Source: Affinirhizobium lemnae (GTDB lineage Bacteria; Pseudomonadota; Alphaproteobacteria; Rhizobiales; Rhizobiaceae). Taken from it: a stretch of DNA of 64,000 nucleotides. Every line of letters starts with the position of its first letter. Position 1 is the first letter of the stretch. The notes under the pieces are model-generated. The model had not been told where the DNA came from. It was given only the letters and a program-made list of their open reading frames with translations, and searched no databases. The translations under genes were made by a program, and so were the position numbers. The stretch is from contig NZ_JALJQZ010000017.1 in the NCBI RefSeq assembly GCF_022968395.1, positions 23,852 to 87,851 on the forward strand, in the 5' to 3' direction. Below, in pieces: positions 1 to 9,531 of this stretch.

Positions 1-239
1 TGTCACGGTTGTTCTTATCGCTTCGTTGCGCCTGATAAAGCGCGAAGTGCCTCCGGAATCAACAGTGTTGTGCGCTCCTCGCCGGAATGTCAGCGTCTCG
101 CTAGCGCAAAAAACAATGTGCACGCCAGCTCCGCTCAAGTCACGTGTTGAATTCATGCAACATCATATTCTGCGTTGCATGATCGGTGGAACCTTTCTTT
201 GTGCTGCGCCGTTTTTTGGCCGGAATAAGGAGAAAGACC

Positions 240-431
240 ATGGCCTTGATCACAAGCGATATGGCGGAACAATTGGAAGACCGCAGCATGACCGAAACAA
301 CACATCACCCGCTTCGCCCTGTATTCGTGGCCGTACTCGCGTTGAAGATCGCCGTTGCTTCTCTTCTGATTGGCGCGGCTGCCTTTGCCCCCTCCGTCTC
401 CGCCGAAGGCAGCTACTTCGTTTCGGAGTGA
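240..431 (+). CDS. small single-pass membrane or secreted protein, hypothetical
   Basis: Unrecognised 63-residue protein. The start is placed at 240 because an AAGGAG Shine-Dalgarno lies about 7 bases upstream; an in-frame ATG at 186 lacks one. The first 25 residues are polar. A hydrophobic segment at about residues 28-50 ends in an Ala-rich stretch resembling a signal-peptidase site (VSA-EG), leaving only some 8 residues outside. It is therefore either a single-pass anchor protein or a tiny precursor. It lies 70 bases upstream of the MBL hydrolase on the same strand and could be cotranscribed with it. Function unknown. Confidence 0.55.
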   Translation: MALITSDMAEQLEDRSMTETTHHPLRPVFVAVLALKIAVASLLIGAAAFAPSVSAEGSYFVSE

Positions 432-501
432 TTTTTTCGCTGCAGGCCAGGACGAAGGGCGCTATAGGGAACCTTTCGTCAGCATCCTTCAGTGAGGCAT
501 C

Positions 502-1149
502 ATGGGTCAGCTCCAGGCAGGCATTATTCCCGTCACACCCTTCCAGCAGAATTGTACGATCATCTTCGACACGGAAACGAAGGAAGGGGTCGTCGTCGAT
601 CCGGGTGGCAATGCGGACCGCATTGCTGAAACTGCTCGCCGGGAAGGCATCACCATCAAGGAAATCTGGATCACGCATGGCCATATCGACCATGCGGGCG
701 GTGCTGACGAGTTGAGAGAAATGACCGGGGCTCCGGTTGTTGGTCCGCACAAGGACGACCAGTATCTCCTGGACGGGCTTGCTGCTCGAGGTCAGGAATT
801 CGGTTACAAGGCGCCAGCCCGCAATCTGGTTTCCGACCGCTACCTTGAGGACGGTGATATTGTGACGCTCGGCACGCACACCTTCAATGTGCTGCACTGC
901 CCGGGACATGCGCCAGGCCATGTCATTTTCGTCAACAAGGATATGCGCTTCATTGTCATGGGAGATGTACTGTTCAACGGTTCGATTGGGCGTACCGATC
1001 TCCCGGGCGGCAACCATGATCAGCTGCTGGCATCGATCCGCGACAAGGTTCTGCCTCTGGGCGATGATTTCGGCTTCATCTGTGGCCACGGACCGGGTAG
1101 CCGAATTGGCGACGAACGCCGCAGCAATCCATTCCTTCAGGGGATTTGA
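502..1149 (+). CDS. MBL-fold metallo-hydrolase, glyoxalase II-like
   Basis: A 215-residue metallo-beta-lactamase-fold hydrolase of the small YcbL/GloB-like group, probably cytosolic. The metal-binding HxHxDH motif is at residues 59-64 (HGHIDH). Further ligands are visible in the CPGHAPGH segment, in MGDVLFNGSIGRTD, and in the terminal CGHGPGS. Family members hydrolyse thioesters such as S-lactoylglutathione. The short length lacks the extra C-terminal substrate-binding domain of classical GloB, so the true substrate is uncertain. The ATG at 502 follows a GAGGCATC stretch. No partner glyoxalase is adjacent. Confidence 0.85.
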   Translation: MGQLQAGIIPVTPFQQNCTIIFDTETKEGVVVDPGGNADRIAETARREGITIKEIWITHGHIDHAGGADELREMTGAPVVGPHKDDQYLLDGLAARGQEFGYKAPARNLVSDRYLEDGDIVTLGTHTFNVLHCPGHAPGHVIFVNKDMRFIVMGDVLFNGSIGRTDLPGGNHDQLLASIRDKVLPLGDDFGFICGHGPGSRIGDERRSNPFLQGI

Positions 1150-1197
1150 CTCCATCCTCCGATGCCTTCAATGACGCCGAATTCTACCAACCGGGCA

Positions 1198-1223
1198 TAA
1201 AAAAACCCGGCATTCCTGCCGGG
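1198..1223 (-). terminator. intrinsic terminator of the cold-shock gene
   Basis: A 7-bp GC-rich stem (CCCGGCA/TGCCGGG) with a 4-base loop. Read on the reverse strand it is followed by eight T residues, about 28 bases past the cspA-like stop codon. Confidence 0.8.
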
Positions 1224-1251
1224 CTTCAACTAGAGAGATCCGTAGCGGATA

Positions 1252-1467
1252 TCAGCCAGAAATCTGCAGGTTAACTGCCTTCGGGCCCTTGCCGCGACGA
1301 TCCGGTTCCGTGTCGAAGCTTACTTTTTGGTTTTCGGTAAGTCCGGACAGGCCAGAAGCCTGTACAGCTGAGATGTGGACGAAGATATCGGCGCCGCCGT
1401 TATCTGGCTTGATAAAACCAAAGCCCTTGTCCGTATTAAAGAATTTTACAGTGCCAGTCTCGGCCAT
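1252..1467 (-). CDS. cspA: cold-shock domain protein, CspA family
   Basis: A 71-residue single cold-shock domain. RNP1-like KGFGFI is at residues 14-19 and RNP2-like DIFVHIS at about 28-34, the aromatic nucleic-acid-binding motifs of the family. Such proteins bind single-stranded RNA/DNA and act as RNA chaperones or antiterminators. The gene has its own terminator and an unusually long upstream leader of about 185 bases (see 1468-1882), as is common for cold-inducible csp genes. Rhizobia carry several paralogues, and whether this copy is cold-induced cannot be told from sequence. Confidence 0.93.
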   Translation of the reverse strand: MAETGTVKFFNTDKGFGFIKPDNGGADIFVHISAVQASGLSGLTENQKVSFDTEPDRRGKGPKAVNLQISG

Positions 1468-1882
1468 GCATCAGGTCCTTTTTCCTCTGTCCGTGTTCAG
1501 CGGCGGACAGCATCATGATATTGCCCACGAGGGGCTTGGCGGCAGGCATTTCGAAAATGGAGGAAAGGGGCCTGTGTTACCGCAGGAAATCCGATCAAAT
1601 ATCATTTCTGATACTCTTCTTATCTCCTACCCGGAAGTTTTGGCGCTTCCGGAGCGCTTATTATAGCTCTTCCCATGCTCGTAAATTGCCCGAACATGCA
1701 CAGAGTGCTGTGTAATTTGCTACTTGGCAAGAAAAACTTTTGTGCAACTAATTAGCAACACATGAACTATTGCGCTTCATGCTGAAAAATCAGCGAAATT
1801 ACCGCAACCAAAAGATGAGATCCTGTGTCAAAACTGGCTTGAGTAGTTGGTTTTGTCTCAAAAAGGTGCAACGCGATTCGGC
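1468..1882 (-). promoter_or_regulatory. cspA promoter and long 5' leader
   Basis: Gene-free 415 bases between the cspA-like gene and the DMT transporter. On the reverse strand a consensus TATAAT occurs at 1660-1665; no good -35 is seen at the usual distance. Transcription from there would start near 1653 and give a leader of roughly 185 nt. The part near 1680-1860 is AT-rich. The leader length matches the known pattern of thermosensing or cold-stabilised csp leaders; the secondary structure was not computed. Confidence 0.4.
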
Positions 1883-2794
1883 TTAAGTGAAGTCTGCGCC
1901 GATGCTTTTGCCGTTCCGTCGCCGTTTTAGCAGTTCTGGCACAACTTCCACGATCAGCATGGCCGCAAAAATGAGGGCACAGCCGACATAACCGATAGCA
2001 GGCAGTTTTTCCCCGAGGAAAAGGGCGCCGAAAAAGGAGCCGAACAAGGCTTCAGAGGATAGGAAAATGGCCGCCTGGGGTGCAGTCGTATAGCGCTGCC
2101 CGATGACCTGGAGCACGAAGGCGAGGCCTGAGGATATCAGTCCGACATACAGGATTTCGATCAAGGCGCCTTCGATGGCGGCAAGCGAAATCGGCTCGAG
2201 TGCGATTGCCATTGACAGCGCCAGAACGGAGCAGGTTGCAAATTGCATTGCTGACAGCCCAAGCGGACGCGGTGAGCGTGCGATGAAGTGGCCGGCAAGA
2301 ACAATCTGCATGGCCCAGAAGGCAGCGCAGACGATGCTCCATAGATCGCCAACGGTCATATGCGCCAGTGTCCCGCCGCTGAGAAGGAATATTCCGGCGA
2401 GTGCCATCAGCGCGACCGGCCAGATGATCCAGTGAGGGGCTTTGCGAAACAGAATGATCGAGATGACCGGTACGAAGACGACATAAAGTCCGGTCAGGAA
2501 GCTGGAGTTTGTGACCGTTGTCGTCTGCAATCCGATCTGCTGGGTTATCGCGCCGCCAAACAGCGCGAAGCCGACCAGTGCGAAGGCGCCGAAGTCGCGG
2601 CCTTGCGCAGGTTTGCCAAGCTTGCGGTGCTCAAGAAGCGCAAAGGGAAGGCAGGCGAGGGCGGCGATGGCGAAGCGCAGACCCACGAACCAAAACGGGC
2701 CTATCGCATCCATGGCCGTCGCCTGGGCCACGAAACCGCCGCCCCAAATGGCTGCAGCGAGTAGAAGAACGAGATTTGCCTGTATGCGGGTCAT
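1883..2794 (-). CDS. DMT-superfamily EamA transporter
   Basis: A 303-residue integral inner-membrane protein with about ten hydrophobic segments arranged as two EamA repeats, typical of the drug/metabolite transporter superfamily (RhaT/YdcZ/EamA). The N-terminus (LLLAAAIWGGGFVAQA) and the second-half motif with LSSEALFGSFFGALFLGE are characteristic of EamA proteins. Substrates in this family range from amino acids to metabolites and cannot be inferred here. It ends in a basic tail. It is a single gene, with neighbours in separate transcription units. Confidence 0.88.
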   Translation of the reverse strand: MTRIQANLVLLLAAAIWGGGFVAQATAMDAIGPFWFVGLRFAIAALACLPFALLEHRKLGKPAQGRDFGAFALVGFALFGGAITQQIGLQTTTVTNSSFLTGLYVVFVPVISIILFRKAPHWIIWPVALMALAGIFLLSGGTLAHMTVGDLWSIVCAAFWAMQIVLAGHFIARSPRPLGLSAMQFATCSVLALSMAIALEPISLAAIEGALIEILYVGLISSGLAFVLQVIGQRYTTAPQAAIFLSSEALFGSFFGALFLGEKLPAIGYVGCALIFAAMLIVEVVPELLKRRRNGKSIGADFT

Positions 2795-2945
2795 TGTGGG
2801 CCTGATACCTGGAGGTCAGGCGCCGGAATATTCACCAATCAGATAGACCAGGAATATGGATGCCGCTTTGTCGGTCTGCGGCGCGCCCTGTGTTATATCG
2901 GGCTTTAGCAGGAGTGCGGATAAGGTTCAAGCGAGAGAGAGCGGG

Positions 2946-3281
2946 CTATCGTGACTTGCTGGTCTGCTCGTCGAGCCGATCCAGAGATGTATTGGAGACG
3001 GGCATCCGGAAGATCCGGAGCCACAGTCCCGCCGCAGCGATAGAGAAAACCATAATCATGGCCGAAAAAATCGTACGCGTATCGACGTCAACGGTGTCGC
3101 CGAGAAGCAGTTGTGGGGTAAAGATCTCGCTTATGCTGCGCATGTCCGCGGCGCGGGCATTGCCGATCATGGCCAGCATCATCACAACGCAAGCCAGAAG
3201 CGCCGTTGCGGCAACCCAAAGCGTCGAGAAGCTTTGCCGGATACGAATGCGTACTGTCGCTTCCTCATCATCCAGAAACAT
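2946..3281 (-). CDS. small two-TM membrane protein, hypothetical
   Basis: Unrecognised 111-residue protein. The ATG has a good upstream GGGAAGAG ribosome site. Two hydrophobic segments are visible, at about residues 20-42 (LWVAATALLACVVMMLAMIG) and 70-88, separated by a polar loop of about 27 residues that is probably periplasmic. The C-terminus is basic and polar. No catalytic motif is evident. It lies alone, about 150 bases upstream (on its strand) of the DMT transporter. The steady hydrophobic/polar pattern and good start support a real gene. Confidence 0.6.
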   Translation of the reverse strand: MFLDDEEATVRIRIRQSFSTLWVAATALLACVVMMLAMIGNARAADMRSISEIFTPQLLLGDTVDVDTRTIFSAMIMVFSIAAAGLWLRIFRMPVSNTSLDRLDEQTSKSR

Positions 3282-3307
3282 TTTCTCTTCCCTTCACTGC
3301 GCTTGAC

Positions 3308-3410
3308 CTAAAGCGTCTCGCGATCTTTCAGATTCGCTCCTGACGCTTTAGCTCTTTGTGTTATCGCATGTCGTTATCGCAAAACCGCTACACACTTTTG
3401 CGCGACATGC
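3308..3410. repeat. RIME1-like double-palindrome intergenic element
   Basis: About 103 bases with two inverted repeats: a perfect 10-bp pair at 3308-3317 and 3342-3351 (CTAAAGCGTC/GACGCTTTAG), and an 8-bp pair at 3366-3373 and 3403-3410 (GCATGTCG/CGACATGC). Length, two-palindrome layout and intergenic position resemble the rhizobial RIME1 intergenic mosaic element. Family membership is by recognition, not alignment. Confidence 0.55.
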
Positions 3411-4901
<1,491 letters not shown>

Positions 4902-4921
4902 GCCTTGTTGTCTCAAGACAG

Positions 4922-4955
4922 AAAGGGCTCGCCTTGTCGGCGGGCCCTTTCTTGT
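4922..4955. terminator. bidirectional terminator between convergent genes
   Basis: A 12-bp stem (AAAGGGCTCGCC with GGCGGGCCCTTT, one G-U pair) and a 5-base loop between the convergent aminotransferase and sugar-dehydrogenase genes. T-rich sequence on one side and the A-run of the stem on the other suit termination in both directions. Confidence 0.8.
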
Positions 4956-4960
4956 CTGGG

Positions 4961-6193
4961 TCAAGCCTTCGTCAGCTTGATGATGGTTGATGCACCACCA
5001 CCGCGCCGTTCGGTAACGGCGTAGACGGCGCCATCGGGGCCAACCTTGACGTCACGAATGCGCGCGTCCAGCGGGACGCGCTCCTCGGATTTCACCTTGT
5101 CACCGTCCATGTGAAGGACGACGACGCCTTGGCTCACAAGTCCGCCGACGAGGAAGGCGCCTTTCCATTCAGGAATGGCATTGCCATTGTAGAAAGCCAT
5201 GCCGGAGGGCGCGATGACCGGATCCCAATAATAGACCGGCTGCTCGGTCTTCGCCATTTGCGTCACCCCTTTACCGACCGGGCTCCCGCTGTATTCCACG
5301 CCGTAGGTCACTTCCGGCCATCCGTAGTTCTTGCCTGCTTCCGGCAGGTTCAATTCATCTCCGCCACGAGGGCCGTGCTCGACAGTCCAGAGGCGGCCCT
5401 TGTCATCGACAGTGGCGGACTGAAGATTACGGTGACCAAGCGACCAGATTTCCGGCAGCGCGTCCTTTTGGTTCACGAACGGATTGCCATCAAATGGTTT
5501 GCCATCCATCGTGATACGGAAGATCTTGCCGAGACCGCTGGACAGTTCCTGCGCCTGAACGCGAGGTTCCGGGTCCGAGCGCTCACCGACCGTCACATAG
5601 AGTTCGTTTTTGGCCCCGAAGGCGAGGCGAGAGCCAAAATGCTTGTTGCCGTCATAGCTTGGCGTCTGGCGGAAAATGACGTTGACGTTTTCCAGTTTCG
5701 CGCCGCCATTCGCGTCGGGTACGAGTTTGGCGGAGGCGACGGATGTGCCATTGCCATCTTCCCGCTCTTCGGAGAACGAGAAGAAGATCATGCCGGATGA
5801 GGCGAAATCTGGCGCAAGCGCGACATCCAGCAAGCCGCCCTGGCCGCTTGCCAGAACTTTCGGGACGCCATCAATGGCCGGACCGGGCTTCCCGTCCTTC
5901 GAGATGATGTGCATCTTGCCCTGCTTTGCGGTTACCAGCATCCGGCCGTCGGGCAGAAACTCCATGGCCCAGAGATGTGGCAGACCCTGCGCCACCACTT
6001 CCTTTTTGACCGTCACCATCTGTGCGGGCTGCGGTGCGCGCGTCTGACCGGCGAAGGCCGGCTTCTGGTCCGGCGCATTGGCCGGTTTGGTCTCGGCAGG
6101 TTTCGTCGTTGCGGTCTGCGCCTGCGCGGACATCGGCGCGAGTGCCGCCATGCCGAGGAAGGTGGCTGCGGCCAGGACGTTGAAGCGGTTCAT
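4961..6193 (-). CDS. PQQ-dependent aldose sugar dehydrogenase-like secreted protein
   Basis: A roughly 410-residue periplasmic protein with a Sec signal peptide (MNRFNVLAAATFLGMAALAPMSAQA) followed by a Pro/Thr/Ala-rich linker, then a six-bladed beta-propeller of the glucose/sorbosone dehydrogenase (soluble PQQ GDH, YliI/Asd) family. Family hallmarks are WAMEFLPDGRMLVTAKQGKM, LLDVALAPDF, WSLGHRNLQS and WTVEHGPRGGDELN. Members oxidise aldoses using PQQ and Ca2+. No pqq genes lie nearby, so holoenzyme formation depends on other loci or external PQQ. Of tandem ATGs at 6196 and 6193, the second is better spaced from GGGAG; a longer frame begins at 6211. Confidence 0.85.
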   Translation of the reverse strand: MNRFNVLAAATFLGMAALAPMSAQAQTATTKPAETKPANAPDQKPAFAGQTRAPQPAQMVTVKKEVVAQGLPHLWAMEFLPDGRMLVTAKQGKMHIISKDGKPGPAIDGVPKVLASGQGGLLDVALAPDFASSGMIFFSFSEEREDGNGTSVASAKLVPDANGGAKLENVNVIFRQTPSYDGNKHFGSRLAFGAKNELYVTVGERSDPEPRVQAQELSSGLGKIFRITMDGKPFDGNPFVNQKDALPEIWSLGHRNLQSATVDDKGRLWTVEHGPRGGDELNLPEAGKNYGWPEVTYGVEYSGSPVGKGVTQMAKTEQPVYYWDPVIAPSGMAFYNGNAIPEWKGAFLVGGLVSQGVVVLHMDGDKVKSEERVPLDARIRDVKVGPDGAVYAVTERRGGGASTIIKLTKA

Positions 6194-6379
6194 CATGTTC
6201 TCCCAAATCATTCAATGGACTGCCGCTTCCGCGACGTTTGATCTGATCTAGGGTCGGGTCTCGCCTTTTGCTCTACACGAAGCGTTCAAGTTTGTTTTAT
6301 CGGAAACATTTCTTCATGTTCTGATTCAGGTCGCTCCGGATCGGATTCCGGACTTGCCCGTAACATCTTCAAATCACTC

Positions 6380-7489
6380 TCAAAGTCCCAGAACCGTCAG
6401 CATGACGAAGGTGGCGAAAAGGACGAAATGCGTCATGCCTTCGATGGCGTTTGTTTCGCCGTCATTGAGGTTGATCGCTGCGGCAATCAGCGTGATGGTG
6501 ACCATGACCGTTTGCACGGGCGTCATTGCCATGACGAAGGGCTGACCACTGTAGAGGGCAATGCCCTCCATGACCGGCACCGTCAGGATCACCGTTGAGA
6601 GTGACGCACCCATGGCGATGTTGACGGTGGCCTGCATGCGGTTTCTGAGCGCTGCGCGCAAGGCGGTGAGAATCTCGGGTGCTGCCGATATCGAAGCCAC
6701 GATGACCGCCATCAAGGCAGGCGGCGCGCCACTGCCTTTCAGGCCCAGATCCAGGAACGCGGACATGAATTCGGCAAGGACGCCGATGATAACGACCCCT
6801 GCAAGGATGACGCCGATGGCGGAGGCGGAAGATTGAGAGGGCTCTTCCGGCTCAGAGTGTGATGCGTTGCCTGTCGCTGGTTTCGGCTTCGTTTGTCGTG
6901 GATAGCTGTAGCTGAAGAAATAGCTGTGCGGACCCACCTGCATACGCAGAAAGAGGGCATAGAGCGCAATCATGGCGCAGATGGTGAAGGCGGAATAATA
7001 GTGCCAGCGATCTGCCGGGATGAATTCGGGCACGATCATCGAAATGCCCATGGCGGTCAGGATCATCACGCCATAGGTCTTGCCGGAATTGTCATTATAG
7101 GGTTGTTCGCCATGGCGCAGCCCACCAAGCAGTGCGGCGAGGCCCAGAATTCCGTTGATGTCCAGCATCACTGCTGCGTAGATCGTATCTCGCACCAGGG
7201 TCGGCGATGCGGAATTGTTCATCAGGATTGCCAGGATGATGACCTCGACGGCGACCGCCGAGAGCGTCAGGATCATTGTGCCATAGGGGTCGCCCACCTT
7301 GTGCGCCAAAATTTCTGCCGAATGCGCCACGCGGGTGGAGGCAAGCACGATGACGCCGATCAGCGCGACTGCGGCGATCATGGCCGCCAGTTTGCCCATC
7401 TCCTGAATTGAATGCTCCACGAAAAAGCCTGACACTACGACCAGCGCTGCCAGAACAAGAAACTTTTCGCGGCTGAGAAGAGATGGCAT
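6380..7489 (-). CDS. ChaA/CaxA-type cation:proton antiporter
   Basis: About 369 residues with about eleven hydrophobic segments, of the Ca2+:cation antiporter (CaCA) superfamily, ChaA branch. Two alpha-repeats can be seen. The first is around GDPYGTMILTLSAVAVEVIILA and the second around GSGAPPALMAVIVASISAAPEILTALRAALRNRMQATVNIAMGASLSTV; their conserved acidic residues (E in AVEV, E in APE) bind cations. A polar cytoplasmic loop rich in Ser/Glu/Pro (about residues 195-225) separates the halves. It probably exports Ca2+ or Na+/K+ for H+. The start at 7489 follows CCGGAG; an upstream ATG at 7519 is the alternative. Confidence 0.85.
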   Translation of the reverse strand: MPSLLSREKFLVLAALVVVSGFFVEHSIQEMGKLAAMIAAVALIGVIVLASTRVAHSAEILAHKVGDPYGTMILTLSAVAVEVIILAILMNNSASPTLVRDTIYAAVMLDINGILGLAALLGGLRHGEQPYNDNSGKTYGVMILTAMGISMIVPEFIPADRWHYYSAFTICAMIALYALFLRMQVGPHSYFFSYSYPRQTKPKPATGNASHSEPEEPSQSSASAIGVILAGVVIIGVLAEFMSAFLDLGLKGSGAPPALMAVIVASISAAPEILTALRAALRNRMQATVNIAMGASLSTVILTVPVMEGIALYSGQPFVMAMTPVQTVMVTITLIAAAINLNDGETNAIEGMTHFVLFATFVMLTVLGL

Positions 7490-7682
7490 GCTGACAATGC
7501 TCCGGCGTGATGGGAGCATTATCTATGGCAGTGCGCAGAACCATCAAGCGAGCAGACTAGCGTTTATTCAGCCTGCTCAAATGGCATAAATTTTCTGCCT
7601 ATCGCATTCTTCCGGAACCGGAAGTGCCACTTTTCGATTTCCGGCATGTGCAACCCAAAACGAACTCGATCAGGAGAAAATC

Positions 7683-7946
7683 ATGACCAAAGTCGTCTAT
7701 CAGGTGGTGCAGCATGACGGTGGCTGGGCCTATCGCCAGGGTGACGTCTATTCCGAGACCTTTGCCACGCATTCCGATGCCTTGCAGGCTGCCAAGATTG
7801 TTGCGGCCGAGCAGCAGGTCGGCGGGGATTCGGAGGAGATCAGCTGGCAGGATGCCAAGGGCATCTGGCACGTGGAGCATAGCGATGGCGGAGACAGGCC
7901 GGAGGCGGAAGTTGAAGATTCTGTCGAAGCTCGCCCAACGCATTGA
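7683..7946 (+). CDS. DUF2188 domain protein
   Basis: An 87-residue protein matching the DUF2188 pattern: a short N-terminal beta-hairpin (VVYQVVQHDGGWAYRQGDVYSETFATHSDALQAA) with the conserved GGWA segment, an A/S-rich helix, then IWHVEH. Such proteins are small, soluble and of unknown function, common in Rhizobiales. The tail from about residue 68 is acidic and disordered. A strong AGGAG lies upstream of the ATG. Monocistronic, ending at a GC-rich hairpin that faces the convergent reductase gene. Confidence 0.75.
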   Translation: MTKVVYQVVQHDGGWAYRQGDVYSETFATHSDALQAAKIVAAEQQVGGDSEEISWQDAKGIWHVEHSDGGDRPEAEVEDSVEARPTH

Positions 7947-7962
7947 TGCTTTGAGGGACGGT

Positions 7963-7984
7963 GAGGCCCGCCGGAGCGGGCCTC
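7963..7984. terminator. hairpin between convergent genes
   Basis: A perfect 9-bp stem (GAGGCCCGC/GCGGGCCTC) with a 4-base CGGA loop between the DUF2188 and OYE stop codons. No T-run follows on either strand, so intrinsic termination would be weak. Confidence 0.5.
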
Positions 7985-7995
7985 CCTAAAGCGTC

Positions 7996-9117
7996 TTATT
8001 CAGCTGCTTCCAGCGTTGGGTAATCGGTGTAGCCCTCGGCGCCGCCGCCATACAGCGTCTGCGGGTTCACATCGTTCCAGGCAGCGCCGTCCTTGATGCG
8101 GCGAACGAGGTCCGGATTGGCGATGAACGGCTTGCCGAAGGAGACGAGATCCGCATGGCCGGTCTCGATCGCCTTGGCGGCAGTCTCGGCGTCATAGCCG
8201 TTGTTGACCATCCAGGCACCTTTGCCGCCAGCTTCTACATACGCTGCCTTGAAGGCGGCGTAGTCGAAGGATGTGCCTGCGTATTGGTGGTCACGCGGGC
8301 CGCCCGTTGCGCCTTCAATCACATGGACGAATGACAGATCGCGCTTGGCCAGTTCCTTGACAACGGCATTGAACACAGCTTGCGGATCGCTATCACTGAC
8401 ATCGTTTGCCGGTGTCGTTGGCGACAAGCGAATGCCCGTCTTGCCCGCGCCAATCTCTGATGCCACGGCATCGACCACTTCAAGGGCCAGCCGGATACGG
8501 TTCTCGATGGAGCCGCCATAGGCATCGGTACGCTGGTTGGCGCCATCCTTTATGAACTGATCAAGCAGGTAGCCATTGGCTGCGTGAATTTCGACGCCGT
8601 CGAAACCGGTATCGACCGCATTGCGTGCTGCCTTGCGGAAATCATCCACGATACCCGGCAGTTCGGAGAGTTCCAGCGCACGGGGTTGCGAGGTTTCCGC
8701 AAAACCGCCGCTGCCGTCCTCGTTCAGAATGTAGGTCTTCGACTTCGCAGTGATTGCAGAGGGTGCGACAGGTGCCGCACCGTTTGGCTGCAGCGAGACG
8801 TGGGAAATGCGGCCGACATGCCAAAGCTGCACAACGATCTTGCCACCACGCGAGTGGACGGCATCAGTAACCTTCTTCCAGCCAGCCAGGGCTTCCGGCT
8901 TGTAGAGCCCCGGGACATCGGCGTAACCCTGACCCTGATGCGTAATGGCAGTTCCTTCCGATACGATCAGGCCAGCGGTCGCGCGTTGTTCGTAATAGAC
9001 AACATTCAGGTCGTTCGGGACCGCCTTCGGGGAGCGATTGCGGGTCAGGGGCGCCATGACGATGCGATTGCGAAGCTCGATATCGCCAAACTTCACGCTG
9101 TCGAACAGTGTAGGCAT
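7996..9117 (-). CDS. old yellow enzyme family alkene reductase
   Basis: A roughly 373-residue FMN-dependent NAD(P)H:flavin oxidoreductase of the OYE/NemA/XenA-B family, reducing activated C=C bonds (N-ethylmaleimide, enones, nitroesters) in the cytosol. It has the N-terminal LRNRIVMAPLTRNRS, the substrate-binding GFDGVEIHAANGYLLDQF segment, and a C-terminal phosphate-binding VSFGKPFIANPDL. The start at 9117 follows GAGG with 6-base spacing; an in-frame ATG at 9129 has none. It lies 34 bases downstream of an ArsR-family gene and is almost certainly its target, as in other reductase/regulator pairs that respond to electrophiles. Confidence 0.9.
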   Translation of the reverse strand: MPTLFDSVKFGDIELRNRIVMAPLTRNRSPKAVPNDLNVVYYEQRATAGLIVSEGTAITHQGQGYADVPGLYKPEALAGWKKVTDAVHSRGGKIVVQLWHVGRISHVSLQPNGAAPVAPSAITAKSKTYILNEDGSGGFAETSQPRALELSELPGIVDDFRKAARNAVDTGFDGVEIHAANGYLLDQFIKDGANQRTDAYGGSIENRIRLALEVVDAVASEIGAGKTGIRLSPTTPANDVSDSDPQAVFNAVVKELAKRDLSFVHVIEGATGGPRDHQYAGTSFDYAAFKAAYVEAGGKGAWMVNNGYDAETAAKAIETGHADLVSFGKPFIANPDLVRRIKDGAAWNDVNPQTLYGGGAEGYTDYPTLEAAE

Positions 9118-9151
9118 GATAATCCTCATAGATTGAAAAGGTGAGGTTGCC

Positions 9152-9448
9152 TCAGAGCGAGGTCTTCAGGTGATCGATGAAGGACCGAATTCTGTCCTCA
9201 TCACGATGATAAAAGGTCCACTGGCCCACCTTGTTCGTTTTCACGAGGCCGGCTTTCTCGAGCATGGCCAGATGGGCGGATACGGTGGATTGGGACAGGC
9301 CGCAGCGCATTTCAAACTGTTTGGCGCAGATGCCCATATCCAAGGGATGAGCCTGGGAGGAGAAATGTGCCTCCGGTTCGCGCATCCATTCCAGAAACTC
9401 GACACGGGCAGGGTGGGAGAGCGCTTTCAGAATTTCTGTCTTGTCCAT
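9152..9448 (-). CDS. ArsR-family transcriptional regulator of the reductase operon
   Basis: A 98-residue winged-helix regulator. Its HTH is MRCGLSQSTVSAHLAMLEKAGLV at about residues 51-73, with the wing KVGQWTFYHR. It has two cysteines, in GICAKQ and MRCGLS, flanking the recognition region. These could sense thiol-reactive compounds, which would fit regulation of the adjacent alkene reductase; this is inference. The start at 9448 is decided by AGGAGGGC 5 bases upstream; a longer frame extending to 9583 would cross the predicted operators and an sRNA terminator. First gene of an arsR-OYE operon. Confidence 0.88.
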   Translation of the reverse strand: MDKTEILKALSHPARVEFLEWMREPEAHFSSQAHPLDMGICAKQFEMRCGLSQSTVSAHLAMLEKAGLVKTNKVGQWTFYHRDEDRIRSFIDHLKTSL

Positions 9449-9478
9449 TCTCAGCCCTCCTGTTTTCTGACCGGATAA

Positions 9479-9516
9479 ATCGTTTCTGACCGATATGTAG
9501 ATCGTTATTTTACGAT
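9479..9516 (-). promoter_or_regulatory. paired ArsR operator candidates
   Basis: Two 16-bp dyads of identical design, ATCG-N8-CGAT, lie at 9479-9494 and 9501-9516. Their centres are 22 bp apart, about two helical turns. A TACATA -10-like hexamer sits between them on the reverse strand. The position, 31 bases upstream of the arsR start, suits autorepression. Confidence 0.5.
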
Positions 9517-9531
9517 TTAAAGGAGGTTGGC

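Noticed and set aside
250..1155. 301-codon reverse frame opposite the MBL hydrolase
   Set aside because: It covers the hydrolase gene exactly antisense, has no recognisable domain or ribosome site, and arises from GC-rich codon bias.
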